In this document: piece by piece, positions 7,392 through 16,213 of the stretch
Layout: every line of letters starts with the position of its first letter
Position numbering within the stretch: position 1 is the first letter of the stretch
Assembly: GCF_004761865.1 (NCBI RefSeq)
Contig: NZ_SJDM01000001.1
Coordinates: 373,062-437,061 of the forward strand
Length of the DNA: 64,000 nt
Origin: Crenalkalicoccus roseus
GTDB lineage: Bacteria; Pseudomonadota; Alphaproteobacteria; Acetobacterales; Acetobacteraceae
Direction of reading: 5' to 3'
The notes under the pieces: model-generated
Told to the model about the DNA's origin: nothing
The model's input: only the letters and a program-made list of their open reading frames with translations
Databases searched by the model: none
Position numbers and translations under genes: made by a program

Positions 7392-8801
7392 ATGACCCGT
7401 GCGACCCTGCCGTCCGAAGCCGCCGCCGCGGGGCTGGCGCGGCGCATCGCCGACTTCGCCGCGGCGCTCGACCACGGTTCGATTCCGGAGGCGGTGCGCG
7501 AGCGGGCGCGGATCCAGATGCTGGACGGAATCGGCGTCGGCCTCGCCGCCAACGCCTACCCCTTCGCGGCGCGGGCCCTGGCCGGCATCCGCGCGCTCGG
7601 GGGCGCCGGCGAGTGCGGCGTGCTCGGGCGGGCCGAGCGCCTGCCGCCCCGCGACGCCGCGCTGGCCAACGGCATCCTGATCCACGGGCTCGACTTCGAC
7701 GACACGCATCTCGCCAGCATCGTGCACGCGACCGCTGCCTGCCTGCCCTGCGCCCTCGCCCTCGGCGAGCATCTGGGCGCGCACGGGCGGGAGGTCCTGG
7801 CAGCCTATGCGGGCGGCATGGAAGTGGCGATCCGCATCGGCGCGGCGGCGAAGGGCGGCTTTCACCATGCCGGCTTCCACGCCACCGGCATCGTCTCCCA
7901 CTTCGCCAGCGCCGTCGTCGCCGGCAGGCTGCTCGGCCTCACGGCGGAGCAGCTCGTCGCCGCGCAGGGCATCGCCGCGAGCACGGCGGCGGGCGTGCAG
8001 GTGTTCCTGGAGGAGGGCGCCTGGACCAAGCGCCTGCATCCGGGCTGGGGCGCGGTCGGCGGCGTCACCGCGGCGCATCTCGCCCGGCACGGCTTCGTCG
8101 GGCCCAGCCGCCCCTACGAGGGCAGGTTCGGCCTGCTGGAGACGCACCTGCAGGCGCATGCCGCCGCGGCCGATCCCGCGCTGATCGCCGACGCGCTCGG
8201 CGAGCGCTGGGACCTCGCGGACACGGCGATCAAGCCCTACCCCGTCTGCCACTTCATCCATGGCGCCGCCGACGCGGCCCTGCTGCTGCGGGAGGAGGCG
8301 CCGGACCCGCGCGCGATCCGCCATCTGCGCATCCTGCTGCCCGCCCCGACCCTGCCGATCGTCGCGGAGCCGGCGGCCGAGAAGGCCCGCCCGCGGACCG
8401 ACTACGCGGCGAAGTTCAGCGCGCCCTTCGTCGTCGCCACCTGCCTGCTGCGCGGCCGCTTCGGCCTCGCGGAGCTGGAGCCGGAGGCGCTGGTCGATCC
8501 GGAGGTGCTGGCGCTCTGCGGCCGCAGCACCTGCGAGGCCGATCCCGACACCGCCTTTCCCGCCTACTTCTCCGGCGGGGTGGAGCTGGACATGGCGGAT
8601 GGGCGGAGGCTGCGCCGGCATGTGCGGGTGAACGGCGGCGCCGGGGAACGCGCGCTCGACGCGCGCGCCGCCTCCGGGAAGTTCCTCGCCGCGGCCGGCA
8701 TGCACCTTTCGCCCGAGGCGGCGGAGCGCGCCTGCGCCGCGGTGCTGTCCATTGACAGCCGGCCGCTGCGGGAGACCATGCGCGCCCTGACCACCGGCTG
8801 A
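7392..8801 (+). CDS. MmgE/PrpD family protein
   Basis: A 469-residue member of the MmgE/PrpD family, whose known members are 2-methylcitrate dehydratase, cis-aconitate decarboxylase and iminodisuccinate epimerase. GLDFDDTH (about residue 98) and the later GFHATG and HPGWGAVGG blocks are the family's conserved patches. It is cytoplasmic, with no signal peptide. ATG 7392 is preceded by AAGGAAAG. It sits 29 bp after the epimerase and 56 bp before a PrpF-family gene. PrpF proteins are isomerases that often accompany dehydratases of this type, so the pair probably act one after the other on a branched or tricarboxylic acid. It need not be a methylcitrate enzyme, since no prpB or prpC is present here. 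Confidence 0.88.
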   Translation: MTRATLPSEAAAAGLARRIADFAAALDHGSIPEAVRERARIQMLDGIGVGLAANAYPFAARALAGIRALGGAGECGVLGRAERLPPRDAALANGILIHGLDFDDTHLASIVHATAACLPCALALGEHLGAHGREVLAAYAGGMEVAIRIGAAAKGGFHHAGFHATGIVSHFASAVVAGRLLGLTAEQLVAAQGIAASTAAGVQVFLEEGAWTKRLHPGWGAVGGVTAAHLARHGFVGPSRPYEGRFGLLETHLQAHAAAADPALIADALGERWDLADTAIKPYPVCHFIHGAADAALLLREEAPDPRAIRHLRILLPAPTLPIVAEPAAEKARPRTDYAAKFSAPFVVATCLLRGRFGLAELEPEALVDPEVLALCGRSTCEADPDTAFPAYFSGGVELDMADGRRLRRHVRVNGGAGERALDARAASGKFLAAAGMHLSPEAAERACAAVLSIDSRPLRETMRALTTG

Positions 8802-8857
8802 GGCGGCGCCCCGGCCAGGGCAGTCCCGCCGACTTCCCCCGCATCCGGGAGGGGCGC

Positions 8858-10033
8858 ATGACGCAGAGTCCGATCCCCGCCGTCTTCATGCGCGGCGGCA
8901 CCAGCAAGGGCCTGATGTTCCACGCGCGTGACCTGCCGGCCGATCGCGCCGCCTGGGATGCCCTCTTCGCCGCGGCGATGGGCTCGCCGGACCCCCATGG
9001 CCGCCAGCTCGACGGCATGGGCGGCGGCGTCTCCTCGCTGTCCAAGGTCTGCGTGCTGGCGCCCTCCGGGCGCGAGGACGCGGATGTGGACTACACCTTC
9101 GCCCAGGTGCTGATCCGGGAAGCCCGCGTGGACTACGGGAGCAATTGCGGCAACATGAGCGCCGCCGTCGGCCCCTTCGCCGTCGATGAGGGGCTGGTGC
9201 GCGCGAAGGGCGACACCGCCACGGTGCGCATCCACAACACCAACACGCGGAAGATCATTCACGCCACCTTTCCCGTCGCCGGTGGGCGGGCCCGCTACGA
9301 CGGCGCGCTGGAGATACCCGGCGTCGGCGGCAGCGGCGCGCCGATCCGGCTCGACTTCCTGCAGCCCGGCGGCGCCACCACGGGGCGGCTGCTGCCGGGC
9401 GGCGGGGTCCGCGACCGGCTCGAGGTGCCGGGGCTTGGCGGCATCGAGGCCTCGCTCGTGGACGCCGCCAACGCCGCAGTCTTCGTCCGCGCCCGCGACA
9501 TCGGCCTGGCCGGGACCGAGCTGCCCGACCGGCTCGAGGCCAGCCCCGGCATCCTGGACCTGCTCGACGCGATCCGGCGCCAGGCCTCGGTGCGCATGGG
9601 CATCGCCCCGGATCCGGAGGCGGCGCGCCGGATCAGCTCGGTGCCCTTCGTCTGCCTCGTCGGCCCGGCCGCCGCCTCGCCCACCCTCGCGGGCGGCACC
9701 ATTCCCGCCGCCGGCATGGACCTGACGGTCCGCGCCCTCTCCAACGGCCAGCCGCACCGGGCCCTGCCACTCACCGTCTCGCTCTGCGCCGCGGTGGCGG
9801 CGCGGATCCCGGGCACGGTGGTGGCGGAGGCGTTGCCGCCCGGCGCTCCCGCCGGCGGGCCGCTGCGCCTCGGCATGCCCTCCGGGGTCCTGAGCGTGGC
9901 AGCGGAGGTGGCGGAGGAGGGCGGCCGGTGGGTCGCCCGGTCCGGGTCGTTCTACCGCACCGCGCGCCGCCTGTTCGACGGCCGCGTATGGGTGCCCGCC
10001 GCCGCCCTCGGGCCGGTCAGCCGCGCCGGATGA
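8858..10033 (+). CDS. PrpF family isomerase (4-oxalomesaconate tautomerase-like)
   Basis: A 391-residue PrpF-family protein with the diaminopimelate-epimerase-like double fold. RGGTSKG opens the first half, GGGVSSLSK follows, and GSNCGNM carries the conserved Cys97. Known members isomerise unsaturated tricarboxylates (aconitate, methylaconitate, oxalomesaconate). A GAGG ribosome site precedes ATG 8858. It is the last gene of the cluster that starts at 4875, and its 3' end overlaps the convergent mnmA gene by 17 bp, leaving no room for an intergenic terminator. Together with a TcuA-like oxidase and a PrpD-like dehydratase it points to degradation of an unsaturated carboxylic acid intermediate. 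Confidence 0.88.
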   Translation: MTQSPIPAVFMRGGTSKGLMFHARDLPADRAAWDALFAAAMGSPDPHGRQLDGMGGGVSSLSKVCVLAPSGREDADVDYTFAQVLIREARVDYGSNCGNMSAAVGPFAVDEGLVRAKGDTATVRIHNTNTRKIIHATFPVAGGRARYDGALEIPGVGGSGAPIRLDFLQPGGATTGRLLPGGGVRDRLEVPGLGGIEASLVDAANAAVFVRARDIGLAGTELPDRLEASPGILDLLDAIRRQASVRMGIAPDPEAARRISSVPFVCLVGPAAASPTLAGGTIPAAGMDLTVRALSNGQPHRALPLTVSLCAAVAARIPGTVVAEALPPGAPAGGPLRLGMPSGVLSVAAEVAEEGGRWVARSGSFYRTARRLFDGRVWVPAAALGPVSRAG

Positions 10034-11084
10034 AGCCGCCGCCGAGCACGCGGTCGCCGTCGTAGAACACCGCCGCCTGGCCGGGGGCGGCGATGGCGGG
10101 CTCCTCCGGCGTGACGCGTGCGCGGGCGCCGTCCCAGGTCACGACCGCCGCGCGGGGCGCCTCGCGGGCGCGCAGCTTCACCTGGCAGCGCAGCGGCGCC
10201 GCGGGCGGCGGGACCAGCCAGTTCACCTCGCCGACCGCGATCTCCGCCTGCGGCAGCGCCTCGCGCGGGCCGACCACCACGCGCCGGCGCGGCGCATCGA
10301 GGGCGGCAACGTAGAGCGGCGCCTCGCCCTCCCGCCGCGGCAGGCCGAGGCCCTTCCCCTGCCCCACCGTGTAGCGCGCGAGGCCCTGGTGGCGGCCGAG
10401 CACGCGCCCCTCCCGGTCCACGATCTCGCCCGGCTCTGCGGCCTCGGGGCGGAGCCGCGCCACCACCTCGTGGTAGCGGCCCTGGGGCACGAAGCAGATG
10501 TCCTGGCTGTCGGGCTTCCCGGCCACCGGGAGGCCGAGCCGCGCGGCCTCCGCCCGCACCGCCGCCTTGTCCGGGAAGCCGCCGAGCGGGAAGCGGCAGA
10601 GGGCGAGCTGGTCGCGCGTGGTGGCGAAGAGGAAGTAGCTCTGGTCTCGCACCGGGTCGGCGGCGCGGCGCAGCTCCGGTCCCTCCGGCCCCTCGGCGCG
10701 GCGGGCGTAGTGGCCGGTGGCCAGGGCCTCGCAGCCGAGGTCGCGGGCGAGCGCCGTCAGATCGGCGAACTTCACGGTCTGGTTGCAGCGCACGCAGGGG
10801 ATCGGCGTCTCGCCGCGCGCATAGGCATCGGCGAACTCCTCGATGACGGCGCTGCGGAAGCGCGCCTCGCGGTCCAGCACGTAGTGCGGGATGCCGAGCG
10901 CGTCGGCGACGCGGCGGGCGTCGTGGATGTCCTGCCCGGCGCAGCAGGTGCCCCTGCGGCCGGTGGCGGCGCCGTGGTCGTAGAGCTGCAGCGTGGCGCC
11001 GACCACCTCGTGGCCCTCGGCCTTCAGCAGGCCGGCGACCACCGAGCTGTCCACGCCGCCCGACATGGCGACGAGGATCCTCAT
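10017..11084 (-). CDS. mnmA: tRNA-specific 2-thiouridylase MnmA
   Basis: A 355-residue PP-loop ATP pyrophosphatase that adds sulfur to U34 of Lys, Glu and Gln tRNAs. MSGGVDSS (residues 7-14) is the PP-loop. [12 protein letters not shown] holds the first catalytic Cys and [10 protein letters not shown] the second. DQSYFLF and the C-terminal beta-barrel (GGGFIRRG end) complete the family pattern. It is the last gene of the operon that starts with iscR and includes two cysteine desulfurases, the enzymes that supply MnmA with sulfur, which makes the arrangement functionally sensible. ATG 11084 gives the standard [10 protein letters not shown] start. The 3' end overlaps the convergent PrpF gene. 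Confidence 0.96.
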   Translation of the reverse strand: MRILVAMSGGVDSSVVAGLLKAEGHEVVGATLQLYDHGAATGRRGTCCAGQDIHDARRVADALGIPHYVLDREARFRSAVIEEFADAYARGETPIPCVRCNQTVKFADLTALARDLGCEALATGHYARRAEGPEGPELRRAADPVRDQSYFLFATTRDQLALCRFPLGGFPDKAAVRAEAARLGLPVAGKPDSQDICFVPQGRYHEVVARLRPEAAEPGEIVDREGRVLGRHQGLARYTVGQGKGLGLPRREGEAPLYVAALDAPRRRVVVGPREALPQAEIAVGEVNWLVPPPAAPLRCQVKLRAREAPRAAVVTWDGARARVTPEEPAIAAPGQAAVFYDGDRVLGGGFIRRG

Positions 11085-11115
11085 GGCGGCGCGCCCGGAG
11101 GGTTGCGCCCGCGCA

Positions 11116-11841
11116 TCACCCGTGCGCCTTCTCCTCGCGCGGCGGCGCGCCGAGCCCCTCCAGCCCCTGCTGCCAGAACCGCGCCTCCAGCCGCGCCGCC
11201 TCGGCGAAGGTGGCGGCGAGGCTGGCGAAGCGCGCCTCCCCGCCATGGCTCTCGCCGAGCGCGTCGATGCGCGCGGCGGCGGCCTGCGCCAGGGCCTGGT
11301 AGCCGGGGTCGGCGTAGGTGTCGATCCAGCTCTGATAGGGGTTGTCACCGGCGCGCCGCCGCGGATCGGCCAGGATGCGCAGCGCCACCTCCCCATAGCC
11401 CACCGTGCAGGGGGCGAGGGCCACCTCGAGGTCGAGGATGTCCCCGGCGAGGCCGCGGTCGATCACGTAGCGGGTGTAGCTCACCGTCTCGGCGGATTCC
11501 GGCGTGGCGCGCACCTCCGCCTCCGGGATGCCCCATTCGGCGCAGTAGCGCAGGTGCATCAGCGTCTCGGAGAGGATGGCGGAGATCGCCGCGGTCTTCT
11601 CCCGCATCGCCTCGACGCTCTCCGCCTTGAACACGGCGAGCGCCTTGGCGCGGGCGAAGTGGATCAGGAACAGGTAGTCCTGGATCAGGTAGCGGCGGAA
11701 GGCCTCGAGCGGCAGGGTGCCGTCGGAGAGGCCCCGCACGAAGGGGTGCCAGGTATAGGCCTGCCACTCCGCGGCGCAGGCGGCGCGCAGGCGGCGGAAC
11801 AGCCCGCCCTCGGTCCCGAACGCCGTCTCCCACGCCGCCAT
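11116..11841 (-). CDS. tenA: TenA family thiaminase II / aminopyrimidine aminohydrolase
   Basis: A 241-residue all-helical protein of the TenA family, which hydrolyses aminopyrimidine breakdown products of thiamine for salvage. The conserved blocks are [24 protein letters not shown], and [11 protein letters not shown] with the catalytic Cys followed by Tyr and Glu; a late Phe-Trp pair closes the protein. No TPP riboswitch is visible, since the start codon lies only 7 bp from the upstream ferredoxin stop. It is embedded between ferredoxin and mnmA in the sulfur operon, an unusual place. Thiamine's thiazole sulfur also comes from cysteine desulfurase, which may be the link. Confidence 0.92.
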   Translation of the reverse strand: MAAWETAFGTEGGLFRRLRAACAAEWQAYTWHPFVRGLSDGTLPLEAFRRYLIQDYLFLIHFARAKALAVFKAESVEAMREKTAAISAILSETLMHLRYCAEWGIPEAEVRATPESAETVSYTRYVIDRGLAGDILDLEVALAPCTVGYGEVALRILADPRRRAGDNPYQSWIDTYADPGYQALAQAAAARIDALGESHGGEARFASLAATFAEAARLEARFWQQGLEGLGAPPREEKAHG

Positions 11842-11848
11842 CGGACCC

Positions 11849-12178
11849 TCACTCCATCGCGTTGCGGCTGCCGGCGGGCAGCCTCACCACCAGCCCGTCC
11901 AGCGCCTCGGTCATGATGATCTGGCAGCCGAGGCGGCTCGTCTCCTGCAGGTCGAAGGCGAGGTCGAGCATGTCCTCCTCGTCCTCGGTCGGCGCCGCCA
12001 GCCTGCCGAACCAGGCGGGGTCCACGATGACGTGGCAGGTGGAGCAGGCGAGCGAGCCCTCGCAGGCGCCCTCGATGTCCACGCCGTGCTTGTGCGCGAT
12101 CTCGAGCACCGAGAGGCCGAGCGGCGCGTCCACCTCGCGGCGCGTCCCGTCGCGCTCGATGAAGGTCATCTTCGGCAT
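11849..12178 (-). CDS. fdx: 2Fe-2S ferredoxin, adrenodoxin type
   Basis: A 109-residue plant/adrenodoxin-type ferredoxin. Cluster ligands are visible as [11 protein letters not shown] (Cys39, 45 and 48) and GCQI (Cys85). The spacing and the [14 protein letters not shown] block match the Fdx that serves iron-sulfur cluster assembly by giving electrons for persulfide reduction. It lies 10 bp downstream of a cysteine desulfurase and 7 bp upstream of tenA on the same strand, all in the iscR operon. In E. coli the corresponding gene closes the isc operon after hscBA, but here no scaffold or chaperone genes lie between. Confidence 0.94.
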   Translation of the reverse strand: MPKMTFIERDGTRREVDAPLGLSVLEIAHKHGVDIEGACEGSLACSTCHVIVDPAWFGRLAAPTEDEEDMLDLAFDLQETSRLGCQIIMTEALDGLVVRLPAGSRNAME

Positions 12179-12188
12179 GTGATGTCCG

Positions 12189-13385
12189 CTACGCTCCTGC
12201 CGCCACCGGGGCCTTCCGCGCTTCCGCGAGCGCGCGCCGCCAAGCGGCGGCAAGGCTCGCCGCCGCCCGGTCCACGTCGGCGGGGGAGGTAAAGCGGCCG
12301 ATCCCGATCCGCAAGGTGGCCCGCGCCTCGGCCTCCGTCAGCCCGATCGCCCGCAGCACGTAGGAGGGTTCGACCGCCGCCGAGGAGCAGGCGGAGCCGG
12401 TGGAGACGCAGACATCGGGTGCCGCCGCCATGATCGCCTGGGCGTCCACCTTCCCCGGGAAGGTCAGGTTCAGGTTGCCCGGCACCCGGCGCTCGGCATG
12501 GCCGTTCAGCCGCACCTCCGGCACCTCGGCGCGGAGCGCGGCGAGGAAGCGGTCGCGCTGGCCGGCGATGCGGCCCGCATCCAGCGCCCCCTCGGCGGCG
12601 GCGAGCCGCGCCGCCTCGCCGAAGCCGACCGCGAGCGGTGCCGGCAGGGTGCCGGAACGCAGCCCCCGCTCCTGCCCCCCGCCCGAGAACAGCGGCGCGA
12701 GGCGCACCCGCGGCCGGCGGCGTAGGTAGAGCGCGCCGATCCCCTTCGGCCCGTAGATCTTGTGCGCCGAGAGGGAGAGCAGGTCGGCCCCGATCGCCTC
12801 CACGTCGAGCGGGATCCGCCCCGCCGCCTGGGCGGCGTCGGTGTGGAACAGCGCCCCGGCCGCCCTGGCGATGGCGGCGAGGGCGGGGAGGTCCTGGATC
12901 ACCCCGATCTCGTTGTTCACCGCCATCACCGAGACCAGCAGGGTGCGGCCGTCCACCGCCCCGCGCAGGCGGTCGGGGTCGAGCAGCCCGTCGGGGCCGA
13001 CCGGCAGCACCACCGGCTCGAACCCCTCTCCGGCGAGGTCGAGGACGGACTGGATGACGCATTTGTGTTCCGTTGCCGCCGTGACGATCCGGCGGCGGTC
13101 GCTTCCCCGGGCCGCGGCGAAGCGGGCGGCGCCCTTGATCGCCAGGTTGTTCGCCTCGGTGGCGCCGGAGGTCAGCACCACCTCCCGCGCCTCGGCGCCG
13201 ATCAGCGCCGCGATCTCGGCGCGCGCCGCCTCCACCGCCGCCTCCGCCTCCCGGCCCAGGGCGTGCTCCACGCTGTGGGGGTTGGCGAAATTCTCCTCCC
13301 ACCACGGGCGCATGGCGGCGAGCACCCGCGGGTCCGGCGGCGTGGTGGCGTGGTTGTCGAGATAGACGGGGCGGTTCGCGGGCAT
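12189..13385 (-). CDS. Cysteine desulfurase, IscS/NifS class V aminotransferase (second copy)
   Basis: A 398-residue PLP enzyme that removes sulfur from cysteine as a protein-bound persulfide. YLDNHATTP starts the fold, ATEHKC and HTDAAQAAG line the PLP site, [10 protein letters not shown] carries the Schiff-base Lys209, and STGSACSS carries the persulfide Cys333. It is close to IscS in length and motifs ([12 protein letters not shown]). ATG 13385 is used; an in-frame ATG four codons upstream (13397) is possible. It follows another cysteine desulfurase by 20 bp. Having two in tandem suggests separate sulfur acceptors, for example iron-sulfur assembly and MnmA. Confidence 0.95.
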   Translation of the reverse strand: MPANRPVYLDNHATTPPDPRVLAAMRPWWEENFANPHSVEHALGREAEAAVEAARAEIAALIGAEAREVVLTSGATEANNLAIKGAARFAAARGSDRRRIVTAATEHKCVIQSVLDLAGEGFEPVVLPVGPDGLLDPDRLRGAVDGRTLLVSVMAVNNEIGVIQDLPALAAIARAAGALFHTDAAQAAGRIPLDVEAIGADLLSLSAHKIYGPKGIGALYLRRRPRVRLAPLFSGGGQERGLRSGTLPAPLAVGFGEAARLAAAEGALDAGRIAGQRDRFLAALRAEVPEVRLNGHAERRVPGNLNLTFPGKVDAQAIMAAAPDVCVSTGSACSSAAVEPSYVLRAIGLTEAEARATLRIGIGRFTSPADVDRAAASLAAAWRRALAEARKAPVAAGA

Positions 13386-13405
13386 GGCAGGTCGCATGTG
13401 GTCGG

Positions 13406-14497
13406 TCAGGCGGCGGCGCGGGAGAGGCGCCGGCGCATCTCCGCCCAGGCGGCGAGGAAGCGCTCCGGCGCCTCCTCGGGCGCGTTCCAGGGGAGCGAGA
13501 GGCGGATCCCGCAGGCGGCGTCCGGGCCGAGGCCCATCGCCTCCAGCACGTGGCTGCGCGCGACCTTGCCGGAGGAGCAGGCGGCGCCGGCCGAGACCCG
13601 GATGCCGGCGAGGTCGAGGGCGATCACCTGCGTCTCCGCCGCGACGCCGGGCAGCACGACGCAGGTGGTGTTCGGCAGGCGGGGCGCGCCGGCGCCCGCG
13701 ACCCGAGCGCCCGGCCCCAGCCCGGCCTCGATGCGGTCGCGCAGCCGCGCGAGCCGCCCGGCGGCGGCCGGCTCCGCGGCCTCGGCCGCCGCGGCGAGGC
13801 CGGCGATGGCCGGCAGCGGCTCGGTCCCGCCGCGCCGCCCGCGCTCCTGCCCTCCTCCCGGGATCAGCGCCGGCAGGTCGAGCCCCGGGCGCAGCAGCAG
13901 CGCCCCGGCCCCGGGCGGGCCGCCGAGCTTGTGGCCGGACAGCGCCAGGGTGTCGGCCCCGCTGGCGGCGAGGCCGAGCGGCACCCGCCCCGCCGCCTGC
14001 ACCGCATCCACATGCAGCAGCGCGCCGTGGCGGCGGCAGAGCGCGGCGATCTCCGCCAGCGGGTGCAGCACCCCGGTCTCGTTGTTGGCCGCCATCAGAC
14101 AGACCAAGGCGGGCGGCCCGGCGGCGAGCCGCGCCGCCAGCGCCGCGAGGTCGGCGGTGCCGTCCGCCAGCACCGGCAGGGTCTCGGCCTCCCGGGCGGC
14201 GGCGCGGACCGCGGCGTGCTCCGTGGCACCGAGGAGCACCCGCCGGCCGCGGCCGAGGCCGCGCACGGCCAGCGCATTCGCCTCCGTCCCGCCGGCGGTG
14301 AAGACCACCTCCTGCGGCCGGGCGCCGAAGCGCGCCGCCAGCCGCTCCCGGCACTCCTCCAGCAGGCGCCGTGCGGCGCGGCCGGCGGCGTGCACGGAGG
14401 AGGGGTTGCCGCCGAGGTCGAGCGCCGCCAGCACCGCCACCCGCGCCTCCGGCCGCAGCGGCTCGGTGGCGTTGGCATCGAGGTAGAGGGGCGCCAT
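13406..14497 (-). CDS. Cysteine desulfurase, NifS-like (first copy)
   Basis: A 363-residue class V aminotransferase-fold enzyme. YLDANATEPLRPEA starts it, HVDAVQAAG is the cofactor region, LSGHKLGGPPG carries the PLP Lys190, and SAGAACSS carries Cys307. It is shorter and more Ala-rich than the neighbouring IscS-like copy and only moderately similar to it, so this is not a recent duplication. It starts 5 bp after the iscR stop and is the first enzyme of the operon. ATG 14497 is chosen; a GTG three codons upstream is in frame. Confidence 0.93.
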   Translation of the reverse strand: MAPLYLDANATEPLRPEARVAVLAALDLGGNPSSVHAAGRAARRLLEECRERLAARFGARPQEVVFTAGGTEANALAVRGLGRGRRVLLGATEHAAVRAAAREAETLPVLADGTADLAALAARLAAGPPALVCLMAANNETGVLHPLAEIAALCRRHGALLHVDAVQAAGRVPLGLAASGADTLALSGHKLGGPPGAGALLLRPGLDLPALIPGGGQERGRRGGTEPLPAIAGLAAAAEAAEPAAAGRLARLRDRIEAGLGPGARVAGAGAPRLPNTTCVVLPGVAAETQVIALDLAGIRVSAGAACSSGKVARSHVLEAMGLGPDAACGIRLSLPWNAPEEAPERFLAAWAEMRRRLSRAAA

Positions 14498-14502
14498 GGC
14501 AC

Positions 14503-14976
14503 TCACTCCGCCGCCTCGGGCAGGGGCGGCTCGCGGGGCGGGGCGGCGCGGCCGAGCACCCGGCCGGCGACCACGTCGGCCAGCGTCACGCCGCCGAGGA
14601 AGAGGCGGATCTGCGCGCCGAGCTCCGCCCAGAGGTCGTGGGTGGGGCAGCGCCGGCCGGCGAGGCAGCCCGGCGTGCCCTCCTCGCAGCGGGTGGCGCG
14701 GATCGGCTCGTCCACCGCCTCCACGATCTCGGCGATGGAGATCGCGCCGGCGGCCCGGCCGAGGCGGTATCCACCCCCCGGCCCCCGCGCCGAGGCCACC
14801 AGCCCGGCCCGACGCAGCGCGCCGAAGAGTTGCTCGAGATAGGCGAGGGAGAGGGCCTGGGCCTGCGCCACCTCGGCCAGGCTGACCGGCCGGGCGGGGG
14901 CGGTCTCGTGCTCCTGCCGGGCCGCCAGCTCGACCATCGCCATCACCGCGTAGCGGCCGCGGGTGGAAAGGCGCAT
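14503..14976 (-). CDS. iscR: Rrf2 family regulator IscR
   Basis: A 157-residue winged-helix regulator of the Rrf2 family. The start MRLSTRGRYAVMAM, the recognition-helix region LSLAYLEQLFGALRRAGLV and RGPGGGYRL are classical. Cys97, Cys104 and Cys110 in the CEEGTPGCLAGRRC-PTHDLW block match the three cluster-binding cysteines of IscR, so it probably senses [2Fe-2S] status and represses its own operon. It is the first gene of a minus-strand operon reaching mnmA. The 5' region before it also holds a candidate structured RNA and the divergent hydrolase gene; I could not identify a clear IscR box by eye. Confidence 0.94.
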   Translation of the reverse strand: MRLSTRGRYAVMAMVELAARQEHETAPARPVSLAEVAQAQALSLAYLEQLFGALRRAGLVASARGPGGGYRLGRAAGAISIAEIVEAVDEPIRATRCEEGTPGCLAGRRCPTHDLWAELGAQIRLFLGGVTLADVVAGRVLGRAAPPREPPLPEAAE

Positions 14977-15089
14977 GGCTCACCCGCCTCCGGAGGGGCG
15001 ATGCAATGTCGCAACAATGCGGGCACGAGCCAAAAACATGAGACGGGGGCCATGAATCCGTTATGAAACTTGTGTGTGAGCGCCTATAT

Positions 15090-15262
15090 TCCCGCCACCC
15101 CGGGAACCGGGAGCCCGCCCGGGGTGCCCAAGGCGCGAGCGGAGGCATATGCCACGGCCATCCCCTCGTTGGCGGAAGGCTAGATTGCCCGACCCCAGCA
15201 GTCAACCATTCGGGGTGGGCAATTTCCCTCGTGGCTTGGGAACGGGAGCCCGGGGACGCCAT
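15090..15262 (+). ncRNA. Candidate structured non-coding RNA (6S-like shape, unproven)
   Basis: The iscR-hydrolase gap (14977-15411) contains a densely paired stretch. CACCCCGGG (15096-15104) and CCCGGGGTG (15118-15126) form a perfect 9-bp stem. Alternatively the same 5' strand can pair with 15249-15259 to close the whole region. GCCACG (15151-15156) pairs with CGTGGC (15230-15235). Inside that, ATTGCCC-g-ACCCC (15184-15196) pairs with GGGGT-GGGCAAT (15212-15223). A TATATT hexamer lies at 15085-15090. A long closing stem, an open middle and a terminal stem over about 170 nt resemble 6S RNA, but I cannot confirm the family. It could instead be a 5' leader of the hydrolase gene. Confidence 0.35.
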
Positions 15263-15411
15263 GGCGCGACGCCGCGGCGGCCCTTTCGGGTGTGCCCGGG
15301 AGGACTTCCCCACCAAGCGTCCGTGCGCGCTTGGCTTGCCGGGGCGGGAGGCGCTCCTCCCCTCCGGCACGCCTGGCGCGCGCGGCACACAGGAACTGGA
15401 CCCGAGGGACG

Positions 15412-16080
15412 ATGCCTGAGGTAACGTTTGCTGGCCCGGACGGCCGGCTCGAAGGCCGCTACCACCATTCGAAGCAGCCGAACGCGCCGGTGGCGCTGCT
15501 GCTGCACCCGCACCCGCTGCACGGCGGGACGATGAACAACCGGGTCATCCACGCCCTCTACCAGCGCTTCCAGGGCATGGGCTTTTCCGTGCTGCGCTTC
15601 AACTTCCGCGGCGTCGGCAAGAGCCAGGGCCGCTACGACGGCGGCATCGGCGAGATCAGCGACGCCTGCGCGGCGCTCGACTTCCTGCAGGCGGTGAACC
15701 CGAACGCACACAGCCTCTGGGTCGCGGGCTACTCCTTCGGCGCCTATGTCGGCATGCAGGTGCTGATGCGCCGGCCGGAGATGGGCGGCTTCGTCTCCAT
15801 CAGCCCGCCGGCCAGCCACTACGATTTCGGCTTCCTTGCCCCCTGTCCGTGCAACGGCCTGATCCTGCACGGCGAGGCCGACGAGCTGGTGCCCGAGGGC
15901 AGCGTGCGAAAGCTGGTGGACAAGCTGAACACCCAGAAGGGCATCAGCATCGACTACCGCACCATGCCGGGCGCCGGCCACGTCTTCACGCCCGAGGAGA
16001 CCGAGAAGGTCGCCGACGCCGCGGAGGACCACGTGATGGCGCGGCTGAACAGCAGCCGCATGGCGCTGGCGGCGGACTGA
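15412..16080 (+). CDS. Alpha/beta hydrolase of the small serine-hydrolase (YfhR/Frsa-like) type
   Basis: A 222-residue alpha/beta hydrolase. HPHPLHGGTMNN (residues 32-43) is characteristic of a conserved alphaproteobacterial group. RGVGKSQG follows, GYSFGA (106-111) is the nucleophile elbow with Ser108, ADELVP has the Asp, and GAGHVF has the His. It is cytoplasmic, with no signal peptide. It is transcribed away from iscR; the same group is often found next to iron-sulfur assembly genes, though its substrate is not known. ATG 15412 follows a GAGGGAC ribosome site. Confidence 0.87.
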   Translation: MPEVTFAGPDGRLEGRYHHSKQPNAPVALLLHPHPLHGGTMNNRVIHALYQRFQGMGFSVLRFNFRGVGKSQGRYDGGIGEISDACAALDFLQAVNPNAHSLWVAGYSFGAYVGMQVLMRRPEMGGFVSISPPASHYDFGFLAPCPCNGLILHGEADELVPEGSVRKLVDKLNTQKGISIDYRTMPGAGHVFTPEETEKVADAAEDHVMARLNSSRMALAAD

Positions 16081-16213
16081 CCACGGCCCGGCGCGCGCCC
16101 CGCCCGTGACGGCGGGGCGCCTCCTCCGGTTGCCGGCGGCGCCGGGGCATGCTGCGATCCCGCTGCGCGGGCCCGATCCGAACAGGCGGCTCGCCGGGAG
16201 GAACGCAACCGCC

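Noticed and set aside
11842..11848. A TPP riboswitch for tenA
   Set aside because: Only 7 bp separate tenA from the ferredoxin stop, so there is no room for one.
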